From NCBI GenBank assembly GCA_947579605.1, contig OX388317.1:23951384-24015383 (forward strand): a DNA stretch of 64,000 nucleotides, read 5' to 3'. Below, one piece after another: positions 1-10,980 of the stretch (position 1 is the first letter of the stretch; each line of letters starts with the position of its first letter). The translations under genes and the position numbers were made by a program. The notes beneath the pieces were generated by a model that was given only the letters and a program-made list of their open reading frames with translations, had not been told where the DNA came from and did not search any database. This DNA comes from Athripsodes cinereus (lineage: Eukaryota > Arthropoda > Insecta > Trichoptera > Leptoceridae).

Positions 1-204
1 GAGATAAGTTTAATTTTAAATGTTGTATCCCACCCGTGGATTTTCGTCTTGGTTTACCTGGTTGCATTACTCAGAAGTTTGCGGTTTTATGATAAGGAAG
101 TTTTCGATGGTTATTCGCATACATATCTCGTCTTTTATTTTATCGATATGATGTTTCAAACCAATATTAAATTTCAAATATTTTATTTAAAATAAGTTTC
201 AAAT

Positions 205-523
205 TTACTTGCCCCTATGAAATATCTGATATAAAAAATTCTCGTGTCACAGTGGTTGTCATCATACTCCTCCGAAACGGCTGGACCGATTTTGATGAAA
301 TTTTGTGTGCTTATCGGGGAAGTCTGAGAATCGGCCAACGTCTATTTTTCATACCCTTAAAAGTTAAGGGTGGTTCACCCTGATTTTTTTTATGGTGAGG
401 CATTAAAAAAATACGTACAGTCCTAAATTTTCACTCTTCTGTCCAGCCCTTATTTTTTGATTGTGATATTAGTATATGGCAATATATGGCAAAACAACAT
501 TTGCCACGTTTGGGTCAGCTAGT
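205..523 (+). mobile_element. Non-autonomous Helitron-like element, 3' end
   Basis: A block containing the phrase CTCCTCCGAAACGGCTGGAC followed by ACCGATTTTGATGAAATTTT, which I recognise from abundant lepidopteran non-autonomous Helitrons. It ends in CAGCTAGT, with the CTAG terminus at 519-522. A 6-bp stem (GGCAAA at 488-493, TTTGCC at 500-505) sits about 13 bases before CTAG, as expected for a Helitron terminal hairpin. No transposase is present. The 5' boundary is approximate. Family assignment is from memory of the sequence type and not from a search. Confidence 0.7.
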
Positions 524-1137
524 TATATTATAAAATTATCAAACTTTCTCAAATAACTCGTAAACGAGTGAATGTACATACGATCAATGAAATTGAAGCG
601 TAAATAGAATTTTACGTGTTGATTTTTCGAAGATAGCGTTTGTTATAAATCTAAACACATCCCCAAACACTCATAGTAAGCAATATGCTTATGTTTATTA
701 CATGTAGTTAGTCTATCGGCAATCTCACATGTGGGATATGATGTGATGATAAAGATAGATGATTATATATTACTGCTCTGATACAACCAACTGTAAATTT
801 GTACTTGATATGATTTGTAGGCTATTTCAGTCGTGTATGTATGTATGGTATTCCCTCTAGACTAGAGATAATATATCAGATATTAATCCTTTCGGGATCG
901 TAAGCTTTCTACAAGTTATTTTTTTTAATATTTATTGGTAAAAGCACATAACAGATAACAACTATAAAATAATATGGTTTACAAAAATTGAAAAAGGTCG
1001 TTCATAACTCAGCTGTCATCCACAAACATATCACAAGCAGCCATCGCTAACACACTAAAATATAGTTTTTGAACACGTATCTATCTCATACAATTTCCCA
1101 TACACGCACTACGATTTCTCTCACCTAACACGCGACC
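524..1137. other. AT-rich stretch without a gene
   Basis: No coding signal is visible. About 685-757 reads like a degraded minus-strand copy of the common interspersed family seen elsewhere in the window (ends in GTGGGATATGATGTGATGAT). The part from 900 to 1137 resembles the 3' untranslated region of a retroposon lying on the minus strand, but I cannot name it. Confidence 0.4.
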
Positions 1138-1545
1138 GTCATTGAGAATTTTATTTTATTTTATTTTATTTATTTATTTATTATTAATTTTCATTCTACA
1201 TACATATTTAACATAACATAATTAACATATTTGATAGCCTCACTAGGCGTATGCCTGTGTTGAGGCGATTTAAGGACATTACATAATAATTAACAACATA
1301 ATTTCTAATATCATTCATCCTTCACTCAATCTATACCAATGTGTGAAATAGTTCAGTCTGTGACTTCTCTCTTCCAATCATCATCAACCACTCAGTCAGA
1401 GACACCCTGAACTCTCTCATACTCACACAATCTCTCAGATCACTGGGTAATTTATTAAACATTCTAGGACCCAGATATTCAGAGGATCTCCGTCCCAGCG
1501 CCGTCCCCCTGTTTGGGATCTGTCGTCTGTTTATGTATGATGATC
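1138..1545 (-). mobile_element. Non-LTR retrotransposon 3' fragment (RT C-terminal tail)
   Basis: Read on the minus strand from about 1530 down to 1325, one frame gives a peptide with the phrases GRRSSEYLGPRMFNKLP, SDLRDC and FRVSLTEWL. This order (Y-x-GP-x-x-x-N-x-LP, then LR, then F-x-x-x-L-x-x-WL) is typical of the C-terminus of Jockey/CR1-type reverse transcriptases. The minus-strand 3' end is AT-rich and closes with a TAAAA/AATAA-type run at about 1145-1182. It is heavily 5' truncated with no catalytic RT motifs, so it is a dead fragment. Confidence 0.6.
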
Positions 1546-1647
1546 CATGTGATCAAGCCACGTTGTTCTCGGACGAAGTTTCAAATTGGAAGAATATTAT
1601 AACTAAGAAACAATATCAAGTAGCATAAATAATAACAGTTTGTTCCT

Positions 1648-1823
1648 TATCGAAATAATAAAACAAATGTTTTATTCTACTAATGGTTTATTATGTGAGA
1701 GAGACGTCTTTCGTCTGATGAGGACATTGTCAATCGATTGACAATGTCCTCATCAGACGAAAGACGTCTCTCTCACATAATAAACCATTAGTAGAATAAA
1801 ACATTTGTTTTATTATTTCGATA
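1648..1823. repeat. Perfect 176-bp palindrome (2 x 88 bp, no spacer)
   Basis: The sequence from 1648 to 1735 is the exact reverse complement of 1736 to 1823, with the centre at CAATC|GATTG. The arms carry a recognisable core, GAGACGTCTTTCGTCTGATG, and AGGACATTGTCAATC next to the centre. A related, imperfect palindrome lies at 2660-2867 and a short relic at 9495-9550, so this belongs to a foldback-type repeat family. A zero-spacer inverted repeat of this length would extrude as a cruciform or, if transcribed, make a long hairpin RNA. Confidence 0.9.
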
Positions 1824-1895
1824 TGGAATTCTACTACCTAAACACCGACACAGTGAAGTTTGTTCCTTCATTCGACATCAAATACGGCTATTTTA

Positions 1896-2036
1896 AATTC
1901 ACGAATAATGTCTGCCTACATCCATCCTGAATGTCTTATTTTATTGTTACCACGGAGAGGATAGCTTGTAAGCTTATTACATGCGGTTGGTCTACTGGCT
2001 ACCCTACTTCTGAGATATGCCGTGATCTACAGTTGT
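1896..2036 (-). repeat. Copy of the common interspersed family (diverged)
   Basis: On the + strand it shows CATCCTGAATGTCTTATTTT, then GAGAGGATAGC, ATTACATGCGGTTGGTCTAC and GGCTACC, ending in GAGATATGCCGTGAT. The same ordered blocks occur at 29308-29560, so it is a minus-oriented, shortened copy. Confidence 0.7.
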
Positions 2037-2620
2037 AAATATCACGAGATTTATAAATTATGATGAATTTAACTTAATATTTTCATGTTATGGCAAAGCA
2101 TCCAATTATATTTCTAGAATAAAAATCCTCAAAAAATTATATTACATTTCTGGGGTGTATACCTCCTCTAGACCCTAAAGGGTTAAGTGGCATCATCTAT
2201 CTGCTTGTCTATACACTAAGCTATTTATTTGATGGGTGGTTGTTTTGTTATTCTGATATTTGATTTTCTCTTGGGGTATGTACGTTTAAACCGATACCAT
2301 CAGCTGGAATTATTATTGTAGGTTTATTGTTTCTCTTTGAGGCTTTTCATTACAATCCCACAACATTGCGCAATTGTAGTCTCAGGTGACTTACAATCAA
2401 GATTATTTTTGTTATCAACTGTATAGCATTGTTCATTTATATACAAAGTGTATCGTTGACAATTCTGATACAAACAGATATAAGGAATGTGAAAACTGGA
2501 TTTATTATCTTTTGTGTTTATTTTGTTTTGAATTTATCTTAAATTAGAACTTTTATTATAATATTAAATAATTGAGCTTGGAGTACCGATGAGAATATGT
2601 ATCCCTCTGTTTTCTATATA
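2037..2620. other. AT-rich spacer between the two inverted palindromes
   Basis: No coding signal. It is bounded by 40-bp perfect inverted repeats (1818-1857 and 2621-2660), so it may be the inside of one composite foldback element rather than unrelated host DNA. Confidence 0.4.
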
Positions 2621-2867
2621 TTCACTGTGTCGGTGTTTAGGTAGTAGAATTCCATATCGAAATAAAACAAGCGTTTTATTCTACTAATGATTTATTCCAT
2701 GAAAGAGACATCTTTCGTCTTATAAGGACATTGTCAATCGAAATGTCTTGTCTTCGATTGACAATGTCCTCAAAATGTCTTGTCTTCGATTGACAATGTC
2801 CTTATAAGACGAAAGACGTCTCTCTCATGGAATAAATCATTAGTAGAATAAAACGCTTGTTTTATTT
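2621..2867. repeat. Second foldback palindrome with duplicated centre
   Basis: Bases 2621-2660 are the reverse complement of 1818-1857. Bases of about 2660-2740 pair with about 2787-2867 (GACATCTTTCGTCTTATAAG against CTTATAAGACGAAAGACGTC). The centre, 2741-2786, contains a tandem partial duplication of ATGTCTTGTCTTCGATTGAC. It is homologous to the palindrome at 1648-1823 but diverged (for example TATAAGG in place of GATGAGG). Confidence 0.85.
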
Positions 2868-2959
2868 ATTTCTATTTTCTATATTTTCCGAGTGTCTGTT
2901 AAAGATAGGTAAATATAGAACATGAAATAGGTACGAAATATTTTACATTTAATGAATCA

Positions 2960-3045
2960 CTCTTTATTTTTACTGTACGGAGAGGATATCCTGCATGATC
3001 ATTACATGCAGTCTAGATCATTGGTTACTGTACAGGAGGTGACAG
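2960..3045 (-). repeat. Degraded copy of the common interspersed family
   Basis: Contains GTACGGAGAGGATATCCTGC and ATCATTACATGCAG followed by a GGTTAC block, in the same order as the fuller minus-oriented copy at 29308-29560. Only the central part is recognisable. Confidence 0.5.
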
Positions 3046-3799
3046 AGATTTTTTAACTATTTTTAGAAGGGGCACATTCTTTTGCTGATAAAATTTATAT
3101 ACATTTATCTGCTGTCATTTTCAGGGTTTTCTTGGAACTTTTATGATATAGGTGTTACTTCGATTGCATTTATTTCCAATTTCAGGCGCAATTTTCGTAG
3201 AGAACAACGCTGGTTGTACTCTACGAAATAACTGCATAGATATCTACAAACAATAATATCGGAGGTCATTCATTCGCTGCATTATGAATATATGTATATT
3301 GTATGTTTTTTGATATTATTTAGCACATGTTAAATATGCATACTTTACCTGCAAGGCGTTCCTAGAATGAATAATCTATGGTCTCTGTGTGCGGTGTGCA
3401 CGCAATATAATATATACTTATATTACAAAATGTTTATTGAATTGCATCCGGTGATAATATCAATATTACCATTATTATTCGCAGTTCGTATTATTTATCT
3501 GTGTGAGGTATGTCTACTTAACCATGACATGTTAAATAAGTGGGGTAACCTACGAGCACATTTGACACAAGAAAACCTTGAGTTTTCACACGACTGTGTA
3601 GTGAAATACATTTGGGAAATAAAATTCGTTGTAGTGAAAAACACTTGGGAAATAAGTGTTCATAAAAAAATCTTTCAGTACGGCATTCGACCCTTTTTTT
3701 CAGTAATTTTCTGTGTCCTTTATAAATTCTTGTCTCTATAAATAAAGTCCGCAGGTCTTAGTGAGATATTACTAATAGGTAATTTTACATTTTCAAATC
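3046..3799. other. AT-rich stretch without a supported gene
   Basis: An open frame on the + strand (3367-3741, 124 codons) has no recognisable domain and a composition typical of chance AT-rich ORFs. I see no other structure here. Confidence 0.4.
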
Positions 3800-3905
3800 T
3801 GCGATGACGTTTATCATCCATTCTGAATGTCTTTTATGCCATGCGTTCCTGTATGTTTGTTATATATAATTGTATTAGTCCGCTGGTTACCCAACTATTG
3901 GGCGA
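3800..3905 (-). repeat. Copy of the common interspersed family
   Basis: Contains GCGATGACG, CATCCATTCTGAATGTCTTT, GTATGTTTGTTA, TAGTCCGCTGGTTACCC in order, matching minus-oriented copies elsewhere in the window. Truncated at its 3' side, where the 30-bp tandem array begins. Confidence 0.6.
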
Positions 3906-3925
3906 AAAGTAATGGTGTCGATAAA

Positions 3926-4045
3926 GATTGATAAAATGATATTAAACAATCCACAGATTGATAAAATGATATTAAACAATCCACAGATGGATAAAATGAT
4001 ATTAAACAATCCACAGATTGATAAAATGATATTAAACAATTCACA
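3926..4045. repeat. Tandem array, 4 x 30 bp
   Basis: Four head-to-tail copies of a 30-bp unit beginning GATTGATAAAATGATATTAA, at 3926, 3956, 3986 and 4016. Copies differ only by single bases (GATGG in the third; TTCACA at the end of the fourth). Open frames on both strands across it are by-products of a 30-bp (10-codon) period and are not genes. Confidence 0.95.
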
Positions 4046-4184
4046 ACATTGTTGGTCTTTGGCTAGGCAGGTAGGATGTGCTGAAAACTGTGCATTAAAA
4101 ATAGGTTGAACGTGAACTGAATTGAAATTGCGGGCAATTGTGATAAAACAATACGTAAATATTGAAACACATGGGTTTAACATA

Positions 4185-7100
4185 GGGTAAAACCGCCTAA
4201 TACGCCCCACTTTTTTTTGAAATTCAATAAAAAATCACAGATTTACAAAAACTGAAAAATATTTATTCAAAAAAAAACTTTAATACTAAAGGTACAATAT
4301 TGCATTCAAATAATTTTGATATGACCAACACAAGAGTTATAAAAAAATAATTAATTTTTTGTGGAGTGGGGCATTTTAAGACACGATTGATGCCTAATAC
4401 GCCTCACTCGTGTCGCAAAACGCCCCATCAAATTCAAGACAAGACTTCTTACAATAAAAACAAAATAAGAAGCAAACTGAACATAAAATGAATTTTAACA
4501 ACACATATGTACATTACCTACATACTTTAAGAATACACTTACTTTAAGGAATAAAACTATGAACAATTATAAAATAAAAGTCTTGAAAAAATTAAGTAAC
4601 TAGTTAAAAATAATGAACAATTAAATAATAAAATTCTAGAAAAAATTAAGTAATAATTAAAATCTATAATAAGTTGAGTTAATCTAAGGATTAGGCAATT
4701 TTTTTATTGTTTCCCTTTTAGTCTTACGGCCACAGCGATTGCACATCGGACTGTACATGGTACAGGATTCGTGTAACCAAATGCGGCATGATGAGCACTG
4801 AATCCAATCTTCAGTGGATTTGGTGTCGTAATAATTTTCCGTACATTCCCCACATTTGTTAATGTCCTCATCTGAGACATCCTCTTCTGATGAATCAGCT
4901 AAATCAATATATTCTTCACTGCTTTCGGAAGATGAGAGGTTGATTATTTTTTTTTTTATTTTTCTTTGCTAGTCTTTTCTTCGAATTTTTTTTATTCAAC
5001 GGATGTTTAATTACTTTTTTACAATCGCTTTTTCCCATTTTTGTTTTCTTAGTAGACACGCTCTTCTTTCCCTTCTGTTGATTTGGATTTACGGTCTTTT
5101 TTTTACGTGTTATTTCTTTGCGTTTTGCGATGTTTTCGGGTGAAGTAAGCACCATCGCTGTTTGTTTCCTTGATGATAGTAATACAGAAGGTAGTTTGGG
5201 CACTGGATAAATTTGAGATAATGCTTTTGTTGGTGTTTCCTGTGTGTAATCTTCGATGTCCTTTTGTGGTGTTCTTTTATCAAAATTCATACCTGAGGGG
5301 CCTGGTAAATGTGAAATTGGAGAAGTAGTTCTGTTGAGGTCTGGAACTTCTGGAATAATCTCAGTAAAATGTTGTACTGGTAAACTTTTTTTATTAATGC
5401 CTGAAGATCCTGCAATGGGCTCAATAATAGATTGGGTCAGGGAAACATTTTCACTCCGATCTTCAAGTACTGATGGAGGGTCTTTTCGTATTGAATTTTC
5501 TTCACGGTCATTTATCAAAAAATTTTGTTCTTCCAGAGAATCCGATAAAGAAAAGAAATGGTCAGGAATTGCACTTGGGTTGTAAGGGAAAATTCCACAA
5601 GATTTGAGTGCTGAAATACCATTAGATACAGTGGCAGCCCTAACCCAAGCATTGCCGATCAGTTTAGATACACCGTATCGAGTTAATTTTTTATCTTTAT
5701 TGGCCACCATCCATGATTTAGCTTCTTGTGCAAAATAGACTTTCAATGGTCTAAAAAAACACCTGTCAAGGGGTTGCAGAACGTGAGTTGTGTGGCTTGG
5801 GAAGCACAGTAGGATAATGTCGTTTTGCTGGGCTTTTTCTAAAAGCTGTATGTTGTTACAATGGGAGCTGTGGCCATCTAGAATTAAAAGTGTTTTTCGT
5901 GGGCTTTTGTGACGAAGAAATACTTCATCAAACCACTGCATGAAGAGGTCACTGTTTATGTACGATGATTTTTTGTTCATAAAAACTTGGGATCCTGGTG
6001 GGAGTCCTGCAGAAAACTGCGGTTTGTTGTACGTGCCTTTGTATATCAAAACAGGAGGAAGGAAGTTGCCTAATGCGTTGCAACAAGCCACGACCGTAAT
6101 ATTCTCTCCTTTTTCGCAACTGGTTAGAGTATACACATCTCTGGCTCCCTTTGTAGCTATCACCTTTCCTGCTTTATTATTCACTTGGATGCCGGTCTCA
6201 TCCATATTGAATATATCCTCTGGATGATTTGTAAAGTCGTTTTCTGTGTAAATTTGACTTAATAGTGTGAAAAATTTGTTTGTCAACGTCCTTTCTGTTC
6301 ACCCCGTATGCCCGAGCCAGAGATAAGCCTTCTGACTTTCTCTGACTCAGTTCGGGGTTTCGGGCCATGAAATTACTAAACCATTTGTTGCCAGCTGTCT
6401 TAGATTCATTTGAAAATAAATTTTTAACATTCAGATTATTAGCTAATTGATAGGCCATGACTTTTACGTCTTTCCTATCAGGTGCAAATCCTACTTTTTC
6501 CAATTTTTTTATATGTGCCACTAGTTTTTTCTCGTACTCCACTTTAAATACCGGATTGCGTCCAAGGGGGCCTTTAGGTTTGCGCGTAATAAGATGCCTT
6601 CTTAGTGTTCTGGAAGGAATTTTATAAGCTCTGGAGGCCTCGTTCACTCCCATTTCTTTATTTTCCACTTTCTTCATAGCTTCATCGAGGTTCTGTGCGC
6701 TCCACGACGCCCGAAGGGTCTTTCTTTCATATCCACCCGACATCTGTAAACAATACACAACATAATCCATCTTAATACAATGTATGTACTTATGGAAGTT
6801 TTTTGCATAGGTACAAGCAGGTGGGGCATATTGCATACAAGCAGGTGGGGCATTTTAGGAAATTTGTTCCTCAAAACGCCTCACCACCAATGTGAGAATA
6901 TTTTAAGGTTATGTCGTTCAGCAACGTTTCGAAAACTAAGACAATTTAATGTATTATACCACACAACAAGTTTATTCCAAATAAAAAAATAAATTATTTA
7001 AGAATATGAATTTGTATGAAACTTACCTCAAATTGTCCGAACACAATTTTTTAATTTTTTTATTTATTTTTGAAACAAACAAACAGCGGAGCGTCGTTCC

Positions 7101-7226
7101 ACCTCGCATGCCAGTGGAATACTAACGGTCGTACACGTGTAAGAGCTCTGCTTCGTAATACTCTCCGTGTAAGTAGGAGAAGGGTGGGGCGTTTTACGAA
7201 GTGGGGCGTATTACCCGGTTTTACCC
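4185..7226 (-). mobile_element. Complete pogo/Tigger-like DNA transposon
   Basis: A 3.04-kb element bounded by terminal inverted repeats: GGGTAAAACCGCCTAATACG at 4185 and the reverse complement of GTATTACCCGGTTTTACCC ending at 7226. TA dinucleotides flank both ends (4183-4184 and 7227-7228), the expected TA target-site duplication of the Tc1/mariner/pogo superfamily. Repeated motifs of the form GTGGGGCRTTTTA and its complement occur inside both ends (about 4365-4430, 6820-6900, 7185-7215), probably transposase-binding subterminal repeats. It carries a pogo-type transposase on the minus strand that is broken by frameshifts (see the pseudogene entry), so the copy is probably non-autonomous now. 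The intact ends and clean TA flanks suggest a fairly recent insertion. Confidence 0.9.
4684..6743 (-). pseudogene. pogo/Tigger-like transposase with PHD finger, frameshifted
   Basis: Minus strand. The start at 6743-6741 (peptide MSGGYERKTLRASW) opens a helix-turn-helix (psq-like, with EASRAYKIPSRTLRRHL) and a CENP-B-type DNA-binding region (GNKWFSNFMARNPELSQRKSE) down to about 6260. The frame then shifts within about 6241-6290 into the DDE/D catalytic domain, with MDETG, LILDGHSSH and LQPLDRCFF carrying the three acidic residues. After a long lysine-rich tail the catalytic frame runs into a stop near 4916. A second shift, at an 11-T run (4947-4957 on the + strand), would restore a frame down to a TAG at 4684-4686. 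That tail has acidic SSEESEE-like sequence and a C4HC3 PHD-type finger (CGEC, then CSSC-x4-H-x2-C, then CNRC). Family roles (cut-and-paste at TA sites) are established. That both shifts are real mutations rather than sequencing errors is inference, as the second lies in a homopolymer. Confidence 0.85.
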
Positions 7227-9494
7227 TATTACGTGCCCAAGATTTATTTATTTATTGTTCAATGACGTATTTTATACTGTAGTTTTCACAAACACCTGCC
7301 ATTTAAATTACGTCACTTATATAGGGTAAACACCAGAAGAAAAAAACAGATGTTTCGTTTCATTATATTGATTATCATATTTCATTTCTTACTTCTGCCT
7401 TTTGTGGGTTGACATAATAATAATTACTTACATATAACAGTAATAAATTTGTACTTGCAAATTATATAATCTGCTTGTTTCTATGATTGATAAACATTAG
7501 TGTGTATGTAAGTTGGTATTCACAATTTCGCCTAGCAACAACAAGAACAGTGAACATTCAGCTTCACTTGATGGATTAACTTTGTCATACAAATATTATA
7601 CTTGTACTTGCTATGATAGTTTTATTCTCTGCTTATACTAATAATACGTAGGTTGTGTTTATAGAACCTTCACATCTCGCTTGTCGTGACAAATAATATT
7701 AATTCTATTATCAGAAGTTGTCTTGTCATTATCTTGTAAAATGAGTAAATTAATATAACGCAACTTTACATTAGATCTTTGTGTTATTATTTTAGTCTAG
7801 AAGCGTTTATTGCTATAGAATAGATTAATTAAACATTATCTTTCCTGCGTAATACCGTATAAATGTTTGTTGTTAATATTATTTTAATTTCAAATTTATA
7901 TAAAACGTATTTTGTTTTTTCCATCCACCTCACCACGGCATTTCACACGAATGAGGTAGCCAGCGGACCAACACTGCGTGTATTGTACATGCGAGTCTTC
8001 TTTTTGACTACGCAGGATCATTGTTTTTATTAAGTAAAAATTTTCGTATGCTTATATATCTAATATTATGTTTAGTTATTCATGTTATACAAATATATAT
8101 ACACAATATTCAATTAAATACAGTGTTGCAATTTTCTACCTCCCTTATAGAGATATCTCGTGTATAGGGAGGGAGCACTTTGAAATTTTGATGTTATGTA
8201 TTAATTTATGCATTGTAACATTGGTGTTATATTACAATTACTAAAACATTTTCTAGACTTTCTTTATGATTATTAACCCTTTCTTTCTTTATGATATATT
8301 AACCCTTTTTTGTTCAGCGACCATCCAAGCAGGATCATTTTAACACTTTGCCTTTTATCTTTATTTTGCTTTCGAGTCTTTTATTTAATTTTTTTCAGTA
8401 CCTATCTATTCCGCTTAGTTTGTTGTCCATTTCTTGCTTTTGTTTAAAAAAAGAATATTTGCAAAAGTTGATATGATGCTTTTAATAATAGATAATCATT
8501 GTTTCTGAAGTAACAATGGTGATTCACTCGTGCGTTTATCAAAACAATGCATTTGTTATTAAAACTGCAGAACGTAATGACATACAAGCTATTATAACAT
8601 AACGGATAAACACTTTATATGACGAGTCCAGGCGCTCGTATAATACGAGCATATAAGGACGATAAATAAATAAATAGAAATTAAATAGATATCTACCTAA
8701 GTTTGGTACGATTCTCATTCGCTACAAACATATCGAATAGACTAAGTTAATAATATACCTAGCTATTAATTATCTTTTCTCTTGTACAATCAAGAGGTCA
8801 TAAATTTAGTTAATAATACCTAACGTGTGCTTAATATTTACGTTATATTTTCGTTGTGTCGTTTAATATTATAATAATATCAACGACACATAAACGTGTG
8901 TTTGCATATTAGTATTATTATTATTATTAGATAAATGTAAATATATTATATATCTACTGTATGACTTTGCAATTTCCTCTAGCCGTCCTTGCCGATTGTC
9001 AGTTAACTGTGATAAATTATCATAATAATAATTATTATAGTACCAACACTTTCACTATGCGATGTCCTTAAAAAATAACTTGCGTTATGTTTTTTATTAC
9101 GTGATCACGTTTTGAGATGATTTAGCTTTATAATATTATTCTGCTGTTGTATTTTTTATTGTAATCGTAATGCTGCTTCGTATGCCGCATTCAAGCAGAG
9201 CAGAAAAATAGTTTGTCATCATTTAACTAAGCTATTCACAAAAATATGGTCTCGTTTTGCCGATAGGCTTAAATGTCAAATGTTCTTTGATTTACGGTTT
9301 CAGTGGCGTTCAAAACCGTTAGTTTTTTTTATACATATAAACGAGATATGTTTTTTTTTTATCTTAAATTCATTAAATGGGATAATCCTGCGCTTAACAT
9401 TACTCTTGGACATTCAAATGGTAAACTTGTTATGAAATTTGCTCTGATTTTTATTCTTTGTGTAGAAATAAAAATCTACTATGTTGGTACTCCA
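7227..9494. other. AT-rich stretch without a gene
   Basis: No coding frame of interest. The segment 7930-8030 looks like a plus-oriented degraded copy of the common interspersed family (CCACGGCATTTCACACGAAT followed by GAGGTAGCCAGCGGACC). The rest is low-complexity AT-rich DNA with short (TAT)n and (ATT)n runs near 8910-8960. Confidence 0.4.
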
Positions 9495-9550
9495 TTGAGA
9501 GGACATTGTCAATTCACAATGTCCTTGAAAGGCGAAAGACGTCTCTTTCA
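9495..9550. repeat. Relic of the foldback palindrome family
   Basis: GAGGACATTGTCAATTC is followed at once by ACAATGTCCTTG and then GGCGAAAGACGTCTCTTTCA. These are the core blocks of the palindromes at 1648 and 2660, here reduced to short arms around AATT. Confidence 0.6.
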
Positions 9551-9619
9551 ATTAAGAATCTGTATAGCAAAAACATTGGTTCTTATTTTCATTTACTTTG
9601 TTTTTTTGTTTTCATTAAG

Positions 9620-10173
9620 TTGGGCATATCGGCATTAATTAACGAAGATGCATATATTTTGATGGTGGAAAAAGTACAAAAAAGATTTTTGAGATCGTTG
9701 TATTGGAAGATATATGGATATTATCCCTACCTGTTTCCATCTTCATTCGTGATGGGTTGTCTTGGATACGATACGTTGGAACATCGCCGAGATGTATTCT
9801 GTGCTCGTCACTTTTTCAAATTGCTGAATGGTATCATATTTAATCCAACAATACTGGAAAATTTTAACATATATGTTCCCGATGCATATGGACGTTCTCG
9901 GCATCACGATTTTTTTTATCAGCCTCAAAGTAGAACAAACATATTGGCAAAGTCGCCAATAGGAAGGGCTATTCAAATATTTAACGGTCTGGCTAGACAC
10001 ATTGATATATTTGGCGTGACGTATGCGGAGTTTGTCAGGAAGATTGAGAATGTGTTGTGATTGTTGTGTTGTTGTCTGGATGTTGTTGATTTTCTTCTGG
10101 GATCGCATTGGCCTTCAGCTGTAAAGATCCCTGTAAGGATCGTCTCTTTGTCAGTAATAATAATAATAATAAC
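9620..10173 (+). mobile_element. LINE 3' end with (TAA)n tail
   Basis: The + strand frame to the TGA at 10060 ends with a peptide typical of the C-terminal domain of Jockey/R1/CR1-group reverse transcriptases: VEKVQKRFLRSLYWK, then GCLGYDTLEHRRDVFCARHF, then KSPIGRAIQIFNGLA. A short 3' UTR leads into (TAA)n at about 10154-10172, a usual LINE tail. The catalytic FADD region is absent, so this is a 5'-truncated dead copy. Its 5' junction lies close to a relic of the palindrome family. Confidence 0.8.
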
Positions 10174-10980
10174 TTTACATCTGTAAATGTAAATGATTTA
10201 TTCAAAATGCTGAGATCATATTATTTATATTATCTGTTCTCTGATTTCTCAAAGTTTATTTTGAAGGACTAAATATTTTTCTATATTTAGAAACGTCCTT
10301 GGTTTGCATTAATCCTTACTTTCCATGAAACCATATTTACATTCCCACGCTTAATAATTGTTAACGTCCTTCGTTCCTACTTTATTATCACCTAGGTACA
10401 CACAATGTGTTTGGAAATTAATATACTGTACAAAAATATTATATTTTATATAATAATAATTAAAATATGCAAATGTGTGTTTGTATTGTTATTTATTTAT
10501 TTATCAAAAGCATTATTCGGTTCGAGGTCGTAAAGTATATAGTGATAAGCCTACAGCGAAGTAAGAGAAATGGACTCAAATTGATTATTACAACAATATA
10601 ATATAATACATAATATAATACATAATACTTACGTCACACTGGTCACATAACATCAAACAGTTATATTTTAATCTTCCAACTGAATTCACGAACATTTTGT
10701 CGTCGTCTCATTTCGCATGGTTGTGAAATTGATTGTTATCATCCTCATACAGTTTCTCTTGAATCATATTTTCGTTTCCGTTTGTGACTTTTCCCGCTCT
10801 CAGTGATCTTCAAATACAAATATATGTGCATAATACACACACAATGTATCCGTTGCTTAAACATTATATGGTTATACCTAAAGGCCGTCTCTAGTACTAG
10901 GTCGGAATATTGTTATGTACCTACATAGAACATATTGAGTAGAATAGAATAACCGTAGTGAAAAATGTCTGCCGTATTAT
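10174..10980. other. AT-rich stretch without a gene
   Basis: Only low-complexity AT repeats are seen, for example the TAATATAATACA repeats at about 10597-10630. Confidence 0.4.

Noticed and set aside
3367..3741. 124-codon + strand open frame
   Set aside because: AT-rich, hydrophobic chance-like peptide with no domain, no splice context and no promoter evidence.
3926..4045. CRISPR-like array
   Set aside because: The 30-bp units are contiguous with no spacers, so it is a plain tandem repeat in a eukaryotic genome.
5256..6227. Plus-strand open frames across the transposase
   Set aside because: They lie antisense to the recognisable DDE domain and have no domains of their own.
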